Below the pieces are notes generated by a model. The model searched no databases, was not told the DNA's origin, and was given only the letters and a program-made list of their open reading frames with translations. Made by a program: the position numbers and the translations under genes. DNA of 64,000 bases from Pseudomonas brassicacearum subsp. brassicacearum (GTDB lineage Bacteria; Pseudomonadota; Gammaproteobacteria; Pseudomonadales; Pseudomonadaceae), in assembly GCF_008801605.1 (NCBI RefSeq), contig NZ_VZPJ01000001.1, positions 558,001 to 622,000 on the forward strand, read 5' to 3'. Below, piece by piece: positions 8,370-16,907 of this stretch. Each line of letters starts with the position of its first letter. Position 1 is the first letter of the stretch.

Positions 8370-8645
8370 ATGCAGCGGAGCGAGTGCTTGAATGTCGCGG
8401 TTCAGCCTTTTTCTCTTCCCACTTGGCAATCACCAGCGGTTGCGCTGAAGGGACTTGTCTGTGCCGGCTTAGGGACGAGCTGCATGCCCAAGGAGCTTTT
8501 CCAGTCAGAAATCGATTCAGGAAAACTGGAGGTACTCATAACAGATCCTCCAGCACCATCGGTCAAATACTACGCAGCATTCATGCGGCAGAATCACGCG
8601 GCGTTAGGCTACGCGATCGCTGATTTGGCGAAGAAATGTTGTTGA
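8370..8645 (+). pseudogene. C-terminal fragment of a LysR-family regulator
   Basis: The 91-residue frame contains AVALKGLVCAGLGTSCMPKELFQ followed by SGKLEVLITDPPAP and ends AALGYAIADLAKKCC. This is the last part of a LysR substrate-binding domain, where the AGLGIxxLP turn and the final helix are conserved. There is no DNA-binding domain upstream, no ribosome site and no room for one before the binding-protein gene. I read it as a remnant left by a deletion. Confidence 0.65.
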
Positions 8646-8735
8646 GGTCCAATAGCGGCCGGCGTTGCTGCGTTAGAAAAGCGCCAGGGCTGCGCGCGGC
8701 GCTAGGCAGCGCCACGCCATGCCTAGCGGATGCTG

Positions 8736-10064
8736 TTAATGGAACAATTCTGCGATCATCACCGCTCCCATGAAAGTACCGAGGTTGGCCAGGAACGACA
8801 CCAGCACGATCCTCCAACCCAAACGGCGGAAAGCCGGGATATCTTTCGCAATCGAGAGCCCTGCGAAGGTCAGCATCGGAGTGATGACGGCCAGGATGTT
8901 GATCGAGCTGGTAAGGCGAGCAATCTCCGTAGCCCAGGGGCAGAGCGGAGAGGTCATGAACATCGCCACCAGCGAGACGATGCATACAGCAGGAATCTTG
9001 CGGCGCAGCAGGCTACATACCCCCTCACCGACAAATGCTGCAAACAACATGAGTGCCACGCCCACGAACGCGTCCCCCGACAGCGTCTTGTAGCCCACGT
9101 AGTTGGCGATCAGTGCCAGCGCGCAGGCAGCCAACCACGCGCTGACCTTGCCAAGCCAACCCAGCTCGACAGTCTCAAGTGAGACTTCATCATGCATCGG
9201 CCCATGCTGAGCAGTAGACGCCTTGGTGGTCCGCCCAATCATCGGCTCAAGGACGCGGTAACCCCACACGGCCAAAGGCAGCGAAATGAATAGCGTGAAA
9301 TAGGTGCCGATCGTCGTGGTGATCAAGTTAGACGCTGCTGCCAGCGTCATGACTTCCTTGGCCACATCGGGGGTTTGTTGGGCAGCGATGGCACCTGCTG
9401 CCGCTGCCATCATGCTGCCTGAGCCGATACCCGAGCCCATGGCCAGGGAGTTCGGGTGGAAGATGCCCAGACTGGTGACGAAGCCGGCAACGATGGCGAT
9501 GAACAACGCCCCGAACAGCGTACCGGTCAGGTACTCAGCGAGCACGCCACGCCCTTCGGGCGAGTCCATGCCGTAGCGTTCGCCAATGATTGCGAGGCTT
9601 GGCTCACGCCCTACGGAGAACGTCGCACCTACCGCCTCTCGCTTGATCCCAAGCAGCAGGGCCACCGGCAAACCCAAGAGCACCGTGCCGACGAAGTGGC
9701 CGAACTCCTGAAAGACCAGGGCCCAACCGGACGCAAACACCACCGGCAGAGACCCGCCCACCACCAAGCCGAGCTTGGCGATGAAAATCAACAGAGCCGG
9801 CTGCAGGATTGAGGCGGAACGCACCTGAGCGCGGGTATCGATACCAATCGTTCCGGGCATGCGCTTGCTGGCAATCCCTACGGCAGCGCCGAGCAGCAAG
9901 GCCCATACCATAGGAAGAAGCACGACCTTCCCGGGGCCCAAGGGAATGCTGACCGAACCGATCAGTTCTGCACATAGGAGAATAGCGGCAGCCCAGATAT
10001 AAAGTTTTGTTGTAGCGGACACGGCTCGGTTATCACCGAGCGTCACGGTTTGGGTATGTTGCAT
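8736..10064 (-). CDS. DUF3100 multi-spanning membrane protein
   Basis: A 442-residue inner-membrane protein with about ten hydrophobic spans, including AAILLCAELIGSV, ILQPALLIFIAKLGLVVGG and a glycine-rich GSGIGSGSMMAAAAGAIAA loop, matching the uncharacterised DUF3100 family. Start at 10064 is preceded by GAGGGG about 6 bp upstream; an upstream in-frame alternative at 10106 lacks a ribosome site. In my recollection DUF3100 genes often sit beside M20 peptidase genes, and a decayed M20 gene lies just upstream here, so it may be a transporter for an N-acyl amino acid or peptide. Substrate and mechanism are unknown. Confidence 0.8.
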   Translation of the reverse strand: MQHTQTVTLGDNRAVSATTKLYIWAAAILLCAELIGSVSIPLGPGKVVLLPMVWALLLGAAVGIASKRMPGTIGIDTRAQVRSASILQPALLIFIAKLGLVVGGSLPVVFASGWALVFQEFGHFVGTVLLGLPVALLLGIKREAVGATFSVGREPSLAIIGERYGMDSPEGRGVLAEYLTGTLFGALFIAIVAGFVTSLGIFHPNSLAMGSGIGSGSMMAAAAGAIAAQQTPDVAKEVMTLAAASNLITTTIGTYFTLFISLPLAVWGYRVLEPMIGRTTKASTAQHGPMHDEVSLETVELGWLGKVSAWLAACALALIANYVGYKTLSGDAFVGVALMLFAAFVGEGVCSLLRRKIPAVCIVSLVAMFMTSPLCPWATEIARLTSSINILAVITPMLTFAGLSIAKDIPAFRRLGWRIVLVSFLANLGTFMGAVMIAELFH

Positions 10065-10419
10065 GTTATTCCCCTCGCCTGCTGATGGCCGTGGCGGCCG
10101 AATCAAGAGTTATTGTGTTTTCAGGGGGTGTCGACGACACCCAGGGCAGATGCAAATCGATCTAGTCGATGATTAAACGTAAAACCGGCTTTGTGTTGCA
10201 GCGCGAGGTCTATGCGAGACTCGCTAGCTCGCTGTACTGCGGCGAGATCAGGAATCACTTATTTTTTAACACCAGACTCACTAGCCTGCCTCGAGTATGT
10301 CGCCCGTATAATGTCCAACCAATACCAAGAATTTTGTTTATCGTTGCCGCAGAGTGAACGCTCAAAAGACCAACGCTGGCATGATCACGGGTCGCGGCAC
10401 TACAGGAAGCTGCGAAACA
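10065..10419. other. Intergenic region without a recognisable gene
   Basis: Between the DUF3100 start and the M20 remnant. It holds a 7-bp stem with 3-nt loop at 10126-10142 (GGGTGTC/GACACCC) in the DUF3100 leader and a TATAAT hexamer near 10308 without a convincing -35. Short frames on both strands show no familiar sequence. Confidence 0.4.
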
Positions 10420-10836
10420 CTACGTGGTTATTCCGTGAGTCCGCGATGTGAATTCAAGCGTTCCCAAGTCCCACCACAGCCCTGCCATTATCCTCAGCCC
10501 CTCTTGAACAATACCGGTCAACAGGTGCTCATCCGGCGCATGCTGAGCACAGGCTGCATAGGCATGAGGTATCCACAGCGTCGGTAACCCAAGGGAATGG
10601 GCAAACATATCGTTAGGAATAGACCCACCGATATTGGGCAGAACTACCGGCGCACGTCCAACCGAGCGAGAAATTGAAGCCACCGCAAAGTCTACCCAGG
10701 GATCATTGGGATTTAGTCGAGTGGCGGCCGAGGAATCCGCCATATGAATCCCAACGCCACCGAAGCCATGGTTATCCAAATGCTCTCTGAGAATCGTCTT
10801 GATTGATTCGTGTGCAGTTCCTACGAAAAATCGCAT
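10420..10836 (-). pseudogene. C-terminal third of an M20 peptidase
   Basis: 138 residues reading RFFVGTAHESIKTILREHLDNHG, then ATRLNPNDPWVDFA, LPNIGGSIPNDMFA, LPTLWIPHAYAACAQHAPDEHLL and EGLRIMAGLWWDLG. These match the end of the dimerisation domain and the last catalytic segment (the HAPxEH metal ligand) of 450-480-residue M20 dipeptidase/carboxypeptidase-like proteins. The N-terminal metal site and general base are absent, and the frame closes a few codons upstream of 10836. It is a truncated relic whose functional partner was probably the adjacent DUF3100 protein. Confidence 0.75.
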
Positions 10837-11038
10837 GTGGCAATGAGCGATGGCGGAACGAGCTCAGCGCTTACCAAGCATGTTATTGCGCGATACCTAC
10901 CAGCATGAATACCGATTGGTTTGCGGGACAAACCTGGCCTTATATTTTGGTGTTGAAAAACAATCAGATGAATACCAACCGCACGAAGTGCATTTAAGGT
11001 TCAAACCCCGTCAACCCTGCCAAAAGCGAGAACGCCTC

Positions 11039-11773
11039 ATGATAAAAATCCTAGCCGCTGTACGCAGAAAACCCGGAATGACGCATGCCGAGTTTTTAAA
11101 CTATGTGGAGCACACCCACGGAGCAATCGCTAAAGCCAAACCGCTAGGTGTCAAACGGTACGTGCAGAACCATGTCATCGACGCGGCTTTCGGGGTTGAC
11201 GCCGACAGTGCCTACGCACAGTCCTTTCACAAAGACTCCATTACGGAGCTGTTTTTTGAAGACGTGCCAGGTTTGATTCGCACCTTCAGCGATCCCTATA
11301 CCCAGCAAACCGTCGGCCCTGATGCAAAGAACTTCGCTGACCTTTCCGAGCAGCTTGCTCAATTGATGGATGAAGTGGAGACGGCTAGCACCGCTACAGC
11401 GCCTCTCCCATGGAAGGTGATGATCCTGCTGAAGAAGAATCCAGCCATGGCGCTCGATCGTTTTTTCGACGCTTGGGACGCAGCTCACGAGAGCATTACC
11501 CGGGAACAACCTGACTTCCAGAACGCCTTACGCCGGTATGTTCGCTCCCGGTACTTACCCGAGGGTGACAAGGTGACGGCCTATTTCGGTCCAAACATCA
11601 ACGTATACGAAGGTGCCTCCAGCCTGTGGTTTGAAAATGAAGCGGACTTTTCTACCTTTCGGCAGTATCAGCGTGCGCTGTTTCAAAAACTTGCCGAGGA
11701 CGGCGTGGTGCTGACATCGGCGTCTTTTTTTGCCTACGTCAAAGAGGTCGTTATTTTCGATCACTGCTCCTGA
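11039..11773 (+). CDS. Tandem EthD-domain protein
   Basis: 244 residues forming two EthD-type ferredoxin-like domains: residues 1-118 (IKILAAVRRKPGMTHAEFLNYVEHTHGAIAK) and about 122-242 (WKVMILLKKNPAMALDRFFDAWDAAH). The paired R/K-x-PGMT-x-x-EF and H-G segments are the family hallmark. The frame is open much further upstream, but ATG 11039 is where homology starts; the upstream codons look non-coding. EthD proteins accompany several oxidative catabolic systems and their role is mostly unknown; small dehydratase- or decarboxylase-like activity has been shown for relatives. It converges on the FAD monooxygenase gene and may belong to the large cluster. Confidence 0.75.
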   Translation: MIKILAAVRRKPGMTHAEFLNYVEHTHGAIAKAKPLGVKRYVQNHVIDAAFGVDADSAYAQSFHKDSITELFFEDVPGLIRTFSDPYTQQTVGPDAKNFADLSEQLAQLMDEVETASTATAPLPWKVMILLKKNPAMALDRFFDAWDAAHESITREQPDFQNALRRYVRSRYLPEGDKVTAYFGPNINVYEGASSLWFENEADFSTFRQYQRALFQKLAEDGVVLTSASFFAYVKEVVIFDHCS

Positions 11774-11783
11774 AGACAAGCAG

Positions 11784-11812
11784 CGCGACCCTTCCCATTC
11801 AGAAGGGTCGCG
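11784..11812. terminator. Bidirectional stem-loop between convergent genes
   Basis: An 11-bp perfect stem (CGCGACCCTTC / GAAGGGTCGCG) with a 7-nt loop lies 10 bp after the EthD stop and 5 bp before the FAD monooxygenase stop. It has no strong T-run, but the placement between converging genes supports a shared terminator. Confidence 0.6.
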
Positions 11813-11817
11813 ATCAC

Positions 11818-12951
11818 TCAGATAGGCTCAGCCAACGTCGCAGTGGACTCACGCATGATCTGGGCATGCTCTTCCTTGTCCCCACCACTTTTCTCTATCT
11901 CGCACAGGCGCGCGGAATTCTCGACCACGAGTTGGCAACGCTCCCAGCGCCGCATTTCGAACCGGCTCAGGGCCGTCTGTAGATTGCTACTGGCGAGCAA
12001 TTCTTCGGCAAGCACGATGGCGCTCTCAATACCAATGCCAGCCCCAGAAGCCAGATGCGGCGTGGTGGCATGCACCGTGTCGCCGATCAGCACGATACGG
12101 CCCTTGTGCCAGGGCAACGGCACCAACAGATTGGCCAGCGGACGATAGTCGATATTGGCGCCCGCCTCGTACAGTTGCGGCACCAGCGTTTGCAGGATCG
12201 GGGCTGGAAACTCACTCAACAGGCGCGCCATTTCACCCGGCCAGCTGGCCGGATCGATCCACTCGGAAAACTCGCGGTTTTCCATGAGGAACATATACAT
12301 GTGCGTTTCGGAAATCGGATTGACGCCAACCTTGGTGCGTCCCAGCCAGTGACTGGGACGCACGATTTCCGGCGGACGTTTCAGCACCGCGCGCCAGACG
12401 CTCTGATGAATGGGTTTTGGCGAGGGTGCTTCCGGGAAAAAGTCCTTTCGCGTGCGCGAATGCACACCGTCAGCGGCGACGACCAGATCATAGCGTTCAG
12501 TGGTCCCGTCGGTGAAAGACACTTCAACGCCATCGTCACGCTCGATGACGCTGTCATAGGTGATGCCGAGGCGTACTCGGGTACCCACTTCCCGCGTCCT
12601 GTCGGCAAAGATTCGAGCCAGCACCGGGCGCAGGATACCGCCACCACAGGGAATCGGTTTATCGCTGACCGGCGGTCGAAGCGCCAATTGCACGATCAGG
12701 TCGCCCACCGGTGAAAACACGTCGAAATTGGTCGACAGGTACCCTTCCCCAGCGACCCTTTCCAGAATCCCAACCGTATCAAGTGCTCGCAGCGTGGGCC
12801 CACTGAGCGTAATTCCCGCTCCCAAAGGACACCACAAAGGGTCGATTTCGACGAGGTCCACTTCGATGCCCTGACGGGCGAGCTGGATAGCCGCGGTCAT
12901 ACCGGAGAACCCTCCTCCGATCACCAGGACCTTACCGACTGCTGCAATCAT
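11818..12951 (-). CDS. FAD-dependent aromatic monooxygenase (UbiH/salicylate hydroxylase-like)
   Basis: A 377-residue group A flavoprotein hydroxylase. It has the dinucleotide motif VLVIGGGFSGMTAAIQLARQ (about 8-28), the DG motif VVAADGVHSRTR (about 158-169) and the FAD ribityl-binding GDTVHATTPHLASGAGIGIE (about 285-304). Such enzymes hydroxylate activated aromatics using NAD(P)H and O2. Start 12951 is chosen because AGGAG lies 6 bp upstream; a GTG at 12954 is too close. Upstream are an AAnAAnAA motif (12965-12975) and the double ATC-N9-GAT site (13108-13144), so I infer its own regulated promoter although all neighbours are co-directional. It is a paralogue of the gene at 32551-33675. Confidence 0.85.
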   Translation of the reverse strand: MIAAVGKVLVIGGGFSGMTAAIQLARQGIEVDLVEIDPLWCPLGAGITLSGPTLRALDTVGILERVAGEGYLSTNFDVFSPVGDLIVQLALRPPVSDKPIPCGGGILRPVLARIFADRTREVGTRVRLGITYDSVIERDDGVEVSFTDGTTERYDLVVAADGVHSRTRKDFFPEAPSPKPIHQSVWRAVLKRPPEIVRPSHWLGRTKVGVNPISETHMYMFLMENREFSEWIDPASWPGEMARLLSEFPAPILQTLVPQLYEAGANIDYRPLANLLVPLPWHKGRIVLIGDTVHATTPHLASGAGIGIESAIVLAEELLASSNLQTALSRFEMRRWERCQLVVENSARLCEIEKSGGDKEEHAQIMRESTATLAEPI

Positions 12952-12964
12952 CACGCTCTCCTAA

Positions 12965-12975
12965 TTATTCTTATT
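12965..12975 (-). promoter_or_regulatory. Crc/Hfq-type CA motif in leader
   Basis: On the minus strand AATAAGAATAA lies immediately upstream of the AGGAG ribosome site of the FAD monooxygenase, matching AAnAAnAA. Confidence 0.5.
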
Positions 12976-13107
12976 CACTCGGGCAGACATTGCATGGCGC
13001 ACCGACAAGCGCTGCGGCGTCATCGCGTCAATGCCGCAGAAACATGGAATGCCGACGCAAATGCCGGATCAGCCACGAGACTATCGAATCGGATATCAGC
13101 GCTGAAA

Positions 13108-13144
13108 TCGCTTTGCACAATCCGAGGTATCGCTGGCGGCGATG
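13108..13144. promoter_or_regulatory. Operator D: double ATC-N9-GAT site upstream of FAD monooxygenase
   Basis: Box 1 at 13108-13122 is ATC-N9-AAT (one mismatch) and box 2 at 13130-13144 is a perfect ATC-N9-GAT; the gap is 7 bp. It lies about 157-193 bp upstream of the start at 12951. The same architecture occurs at 33810, 35328 and 38532. The rest of this 315 bp gap shows no gene. Confidence 0.6.
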
Positions 13145-13266
13145 GGTCTCGCAGATGAGCCGGGCGCCTTGACCGGGATGCCTGCCTTTGCGGCAGAACA
13201 AATAAAAAGGGCCGGCGAACTGCGGCTCATGCGAACCGCTATCCATCGGCCTTTCACGACGTTAGT

Positions 13267-14736
13267 TCAAACGCTTTCCAAGCCATCCCAGCAGAGGTAT
13301 TTAACTTCAAGGAATTCGTCGATCCCAAGGTGAGATCCCTCTCGCCCCAGACCACTCTGCTTCACGCCGCCGAAGGGTGCGACTTCATTTGAAATCAAGC
13401 CACAGTTGATGCCCACCATGCCCGACTCGATGCGCGCGGCGTTACGCCAGATGCGTGCCGCATCACGGCTGTACAGATACGCCGCCAATCCAAACTCGCT
13501 GTCATTGGCCATCGCAATGGCTTCGTCGTCACTGTCGAAACGCACCAGTGGCATGACCGGGCCGAAGATCTCTTCGCGAGCGACCCGCATTTCATGAGTC
13601 ACATTAGCCAACAAGGTGGGCTGGAAGAAACACCCACCCAGCGCATGAGGCTTGCCGCCGGACAGCAGTCGAGCACCTTGCGCCAGTGCATCATCAACAA
13701 GAGCCTGGGATTTTCGTACCGCCGCGTCATCGATCAACGGCCCGACCTGTACTCCCGGCTCCAGGCCATTGCCCACCTTCAAGCGTGCCATGCGCTCGAC
13801 GATGCGCTCGGCCAGTGCGTCGTGAATCCCTGACTGCACTAGGACCCGGTTCGCGCCAATACAGGACTGCCCGCCATTGCGAAACTTGGCCAGCATCACT
13901 CCGTCAGCCGCCGCATCAAGATCAGCATCGTCGAAGACAATGAACGGGGCGTTGCCGCCCAACTCCATGGAGCATTTCTTGACCGTCTGCGCCGCTTGCG
14001 CCAACAGCAATCGGCCCACCTCCGTAGACCCGGTGAAGGTGAGTTTGCGCACCAACGGGTTGGCCGTGAGTTCACCGGCAATGTCGCGGGTGTCATTCCC
14101 CGTGATCACACTGAACACACCAGCCGGCACACCCGCCCGCTGCGCAAGTTCAGCGAGGGCCAGGGCGGTCATGGGTGTCTGGCTGGCAGGCTTCACGACC
14201 ATCGTGCAGCCCGCCGCAAGTGCCGGAGCTGCCTTGCGCGTGATCATCGCAGCGGGGAAATTCCAGGGCGTGATCGCGGCGCAAACCCCGATGGGTTCAC
14301 GCAGTACCACAATACGCTGAGTGTCCTTTACGCCCGGAATCAAATCACCGCGCACCCGTGTGGCTTCTTCGGAAAACCATCGTACAAACGACGCAGCATA
14401 ATCGACCTCACCCCGCGCCTCCTCCAGGGGCTTGCCCTCCTCCAGGGTAATCAGCGTGGCAATGTCCTCCCGATGTTCAACCATCAACTCATACCAACGG
14501 CGCAACACCTCACCCCGGCGTTTAGCCGTCAAGCGTCGCCATGGACCAAAGGCCGCATGCGCCGCATCGATGGCGTGCCGAACTTCAGTTTCGCGGCAGC
14601 GCGGCAGCTCGATGAGCACTGCTTGATCCACCGGATTACGCAGCGTGTACCGACCGTGCGGCGTCTCGTTCAACCACTCGCCGGCGATGTAGGCACCGGT
14701 GCGCCACAGCGTTGGATCCTTAAGTAAATGCTTCAC
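13267..14736 (-). CDS. NAD(P)-dependent aldehyde dehydrogenase (succinate-semialdehyde dehydrogenase type)
   Basis: 489 residues, GabD-like. It carries ITPWNFPAAMITRKAAPALAAGC, the catalytic glutamate in MELGGNAPFIVFDDADLDAA and the catalytic cysteine in NGGQSCIGANR, and ends with the ALDH signature FGGVKQSGLGREGSHLGIDEFLE. The start is a GTG at 14736 with AGAGGA about 8 bp upstream. It follows the DHDPS-like gene by 16 bp, so it is the third gene of a unit with the ornithine cyclodeaminase-like and aldolase-like enzymes. By analogy with keto-glutarate semialdehyde pathways it should oxidise a C4-C5 semialdehyde released at the end of the catabolic route. Exact substrate unknown. Confidence 0.85.
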   Translation of the reverse strand: MKHLLKDPTLWRTGAYIAGEWLNETPHGRYTLRNPVDQAVLIELPRCRETEVRHAIDAAHAAFGPWRRLTAKRRGEVLRRWYELMVEHREDIATLITLEEGKPLEEARGEVDYAASFVRWFSEEATRVRGDLIPGVKDTQRIVVLREPIGVCAAITPWNFPAAMITRKAAPALAAGCTMVVKPASQTPMTALALAELAQRAGVPAGVFSVITGNDTRDIAGELTANPLVRKLTFTGSTEVGRLLLAQAAQTVKKCSMELGGNAPFIVFDDADLDAAADGVMLAKFRNGGQSCIGANRVLVQSGIHDALAERIVERMARLKVGNGLEPGVQVGPLIDDAAVRKSQALVDDALAQGARLLSGGKPHALGGCFFQPTLLANVTHEMRVAREEIFGPVMPLVRFDSDDEAIAMANDSEFGLAAYLYSRDAARIWRNAARIESGMVGINCGLISNEVAPFGGVKQSGLGREGSHLGIDEFLEVKYLCWDGLESV

Positions 14737-14752
14737 TTTGCAATCCTCTTAA

Positions 14753-15769
14753 TCAGCAAGGGTAACGCCCGATCATGAACGCGCTATCCGGATCCGAAGT
14801 CACCGGCAGACCCGCCGCAACCAACCCTTGGCGCAAAGATTTCATGAGGCGATCCGGCACGCGCATCGCCGGGGCACGCAGTGGGCCGCCGTTGAAGCCG
14901 GCGAGCCAGTCCTGGTATTTCCACATCGTGCGATTGAGCACCCCGGTACCGCCGGCATAGCTTTGCGCAGCGGCGCCATTGGCACTGCGTGCCGGGTTGA
15001 CCTTCCAATACAGCTCCATCGCTTCTTCGAAGCGGCCCGTGCGGGCCAGTTCGAACGCTTTCGGGTAGTAGTCGCTCATCCAGGCGGTGTTGCTGGTGCC
15101 GGAAAACTGCAGCTTCATCAGGCTCATCAAGGGAATGGCGTCACCTTCGATCGGGCAACTGATCACCACCTGATCACGGAAGTGGTAATACATCTCGCAA
15201 ATGCCCGCCGGCAGCGGAAACCCTTGCTCCGATTTGATGGCCGCGATGTTCGGACAATCGGCCAGCAGCCGACGGACCAATTCCAGCGACATACCCGCCG
15301 GATGCACGCGCTCAAAGCCCCAGAGCGGAATCGGGAAGAGCATGACGGCCAGGTCCGTCGCGTCGCAGAATGCCTTGGTGTAGTCGTAGATTTCCTGCTC
15401 GCTGGTCGGCCAGAACTGTGGTGGATAGGAAAGCAGGACGATGTCTGCACCGGCATTCTCGGCGAGCTTCACCGCCTCGATATTCTCGGCAAGCGTGCCA
15501 AAGGCCGCGTGGAAGAACAGGATCAGGTTTTTCCCCGACTCACGGGCCCAGGCGGTGAATTGAGCGTTTTCCTGGGCAGAGATCGCCAGTTCGCTGCACA
15601 GCAACGTGCTGCTGTAGCCCAGGCCAACCGTGTGCTCGATGTCGTGGCGGATGCCACGCTCATTGAGACGCTTCAGGTCAGCACTGAAGCTGGGGATGGT
15701 GACAGCCGAGCAGCCCACCAGGTATTCACGGGCCCAGGCGCGGGCATCAGCTTTCTTGTAAGTGGCCAT
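14753..15769 (-). CDS. DHDPS/N-acetylneuraminate lyase-family class I aldolase or dehydratase
   Basis: 338 residues of the DapA-like TIM-barrel family. The Schiff-base lysine is K179 in CPNIAAIKSEQG, and GADIVLLSYPPQFWP (about 107-121) corresponds to the strand that normally carries PPYY. The usual YNxP segment just before the lysine domain is replaced by LFPIPLWG, so the catalytic tyrosine of dihydrodipicolinate synthase is not obvious and a different reaction is likely. Start 15769 (MATYKK) is chosen because AAGGA precedes it and homology begins there; longer upstream reading is antisense to the neighbouring gene. It probably cleaves or dehydrates a keto-acid intermediate, handing a semialdehyde to the dehydrogenase downstream. 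Confidence 0.8.
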   Translation of the reverse strand: MATYKKADARAWAREYLVGCSAVTIPSFSADLKRLNERGIRHDIEHTVGLGYSSTLLCSELAISAQENAQFTAWARESGKNLILFFHAAFGTLAENIEAVKLAENAGADIVLLSYPPQFWPTSEQEIYDYTKAFCDATDLAVMLFPIPLWGFERVHPAGMSLELVRRLLADCPNIAAIKSEQGFPLPAGICEMYYHFRDQVVISCPIEGDAIPLMSLMKLQFSGTSNTAWMSDYYPKAFELARTGRFEEAMELYWKVNPARSANGAAAQSYAGGTGVLNRTMWKYQDWLAGFNGGPLRAPAMRVPDRLMKSLRQGLVAAGLPVTSDPDSAFMIGRYPC

Positions 15770-15797
15770 GATGATTTTCCTTCGAACAGTGGAGGGG

Positions 15798-16808
15798 TTA
15801 TTTCGAGACAGGGACAATGCTGGCAGGCAGCTCGATGCCGAGGCCTTGTTGCCTGGCGCGCTCGTACAACGCTTGTGCGATGACGACATCCTGCAGCGCC
15901 GAGCCAACCGATTTGTAGAGAACGATGTCGCTTTCTTTCTGGCGCGGATTGACGCGACCCGCGACCAGATCCGACAGCGCGACCAATTTGTCGACGACAT
16001 AAACGCCGGCACTGATCGCGGCAATGGCGTCGCCGGTATCGTGAAGTACCTCTTGTGGCATATCGGCGACGATGCAGACGGCTCGCTCCATCGTGGCCGG
16101 GTCAACCTCCCGTTGCTCTGGCAAGGTGGAGCCCAATGACACGACCGTGACGCCCGGGCAAAGCCAGGCGCCTTGCAATACAGGAGACTCATCACGGCTG
16201 CGAGCGGCACAGATCACCACATCACAATCCTGCACGGCCTCTTGCGCGCTGTTCACCGCCTGGATGTCCAGCCCCGGCCTGAAGCTTTCGGCAAAGCGCT
16301 CGCGGCTCGCGGGCGTTGGACTGAACACCCGGACATGGGCCACATCGCGCACGGACTTAAGGCAGTCCAACGCGCCACGGGCCTCAAATCCCGAGCCAAT
16401 CACACCCACCCGCAGCGCGCGCTTGGGCGCCAGCAAATCGACCGCCAACGCAGCGGTTGCCGCCGTGCGCAAACCCGTCACCCGATTGCCGTCGATCAAA
16501 GCGCTAAGCGCCATGGTTTGCTGGTCGAACAATGCGATCAGGTAGCTGGCGCAGCGTGCCCGCATGGAGGCCGCGATCAACTTGCAGCCCATTTGGCCGC
16601 CAGCGGGAGGTACAGCAGTCAAACTGCGCAACCAGATACCGTCGCCGCGGGCCATGGAACGAGGCGGCACCATGGCATCCGTCGTAGGGCAGGCATACGC
16701 CTGCGCGAGCGCGGCAACGGCTGTGCTCCAGTCGGCGAGCGAGGCAACATCGGCGTCGCTGAGAAAAAGCGTCGGGGTAATGACTTGGGACTCTTGGGCA
16801 TGATGCAT
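15798..16808 (-). CDS. Ornithine cyclodeaminase / mu-crystallin family protein
   Basis: 336 residues. The Rossmann motif GVIGSGFEARGALDCL and the preceding VTGLRTAATAALAVDLLAPK are the signature of the ornithine cyclodeaminase/mu-crystallin family, which uses NAD(H) for cyclodeamination, ketimine reduction or amino-acid dehydrogenation. Start 16808 has GAGG 8 bp upstream; a frame open to 16835 has no ribosome site. It leads a three-gene set with the DHDPS-like and semialdehyde dehydrogenase genes and is separated from the LysR gene upstream by 99 bp that hold a 15-bp palindrome. A nitrogen-containing intermediate in the pathway would explain it. True ornithine cyclodeaminase activity should not be assumed. 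Confidence 0.82.
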   Translation of the reverse strand: MHHAQESQVITPTLFLSDADVASLADWSTAVAALAQAYACPTTDAMVPPRSMARGDGIWLRSLTAVPPAGGQMGCKLIAASMRARCASYLIALFDQQTMALSALIDGNRVTGLRTAATAALAVDLLAPKRALRVGVIGSGFEARGALDCLKSVRDVAHVRVFSPTPASRERFAESFRPGLDIQAVNSAQEAVQDCDVVICAARSRDESPVLQGAWLCPGVTVVSLGSTLPEQREVDPATMERAVCIVADMPQEVLHDTGDAIAAISAGVYVVDKLVALSDLVAGRVNPRQKESDIVLYKSVGSALQDVVIAQALYERARQQGLGIELPASIVPVSK

Positions 16809-16831
16809 ATCGCTAACCTCGCAATCGGGTA

Positions 16832-16846
16832 TCAATCATTGATTGA
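16832..16846. promoter_or_regulatory. 15-bp palindrome in the gap before the cyclodeaminase-like gene
   Basis: TCAATCA-T-TGATTGA is a perfect inverted repeat 24-38 bp upstream of the start at 16808. It is a good candidate operator or promoter element for the cyclodeaminase/aldolase/dehydrogenase unit. The LysR protein encoded next to it is one possible ligand. Confidence 0.45.
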
Positions 16847-16907
16847 CTGACACCCTACGAGGCGCGCACCCCACCGGATACTGCTTGGGATCGAAAGCAG
16901 CTATCGC

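Noticed and set aside
15770-16210. Upstream extension of the DHDPS-like gene
   Set aside because: The extra residues are antisense to the cyclodeaminase-like gene. Homology and a ribosome site start at 15769.
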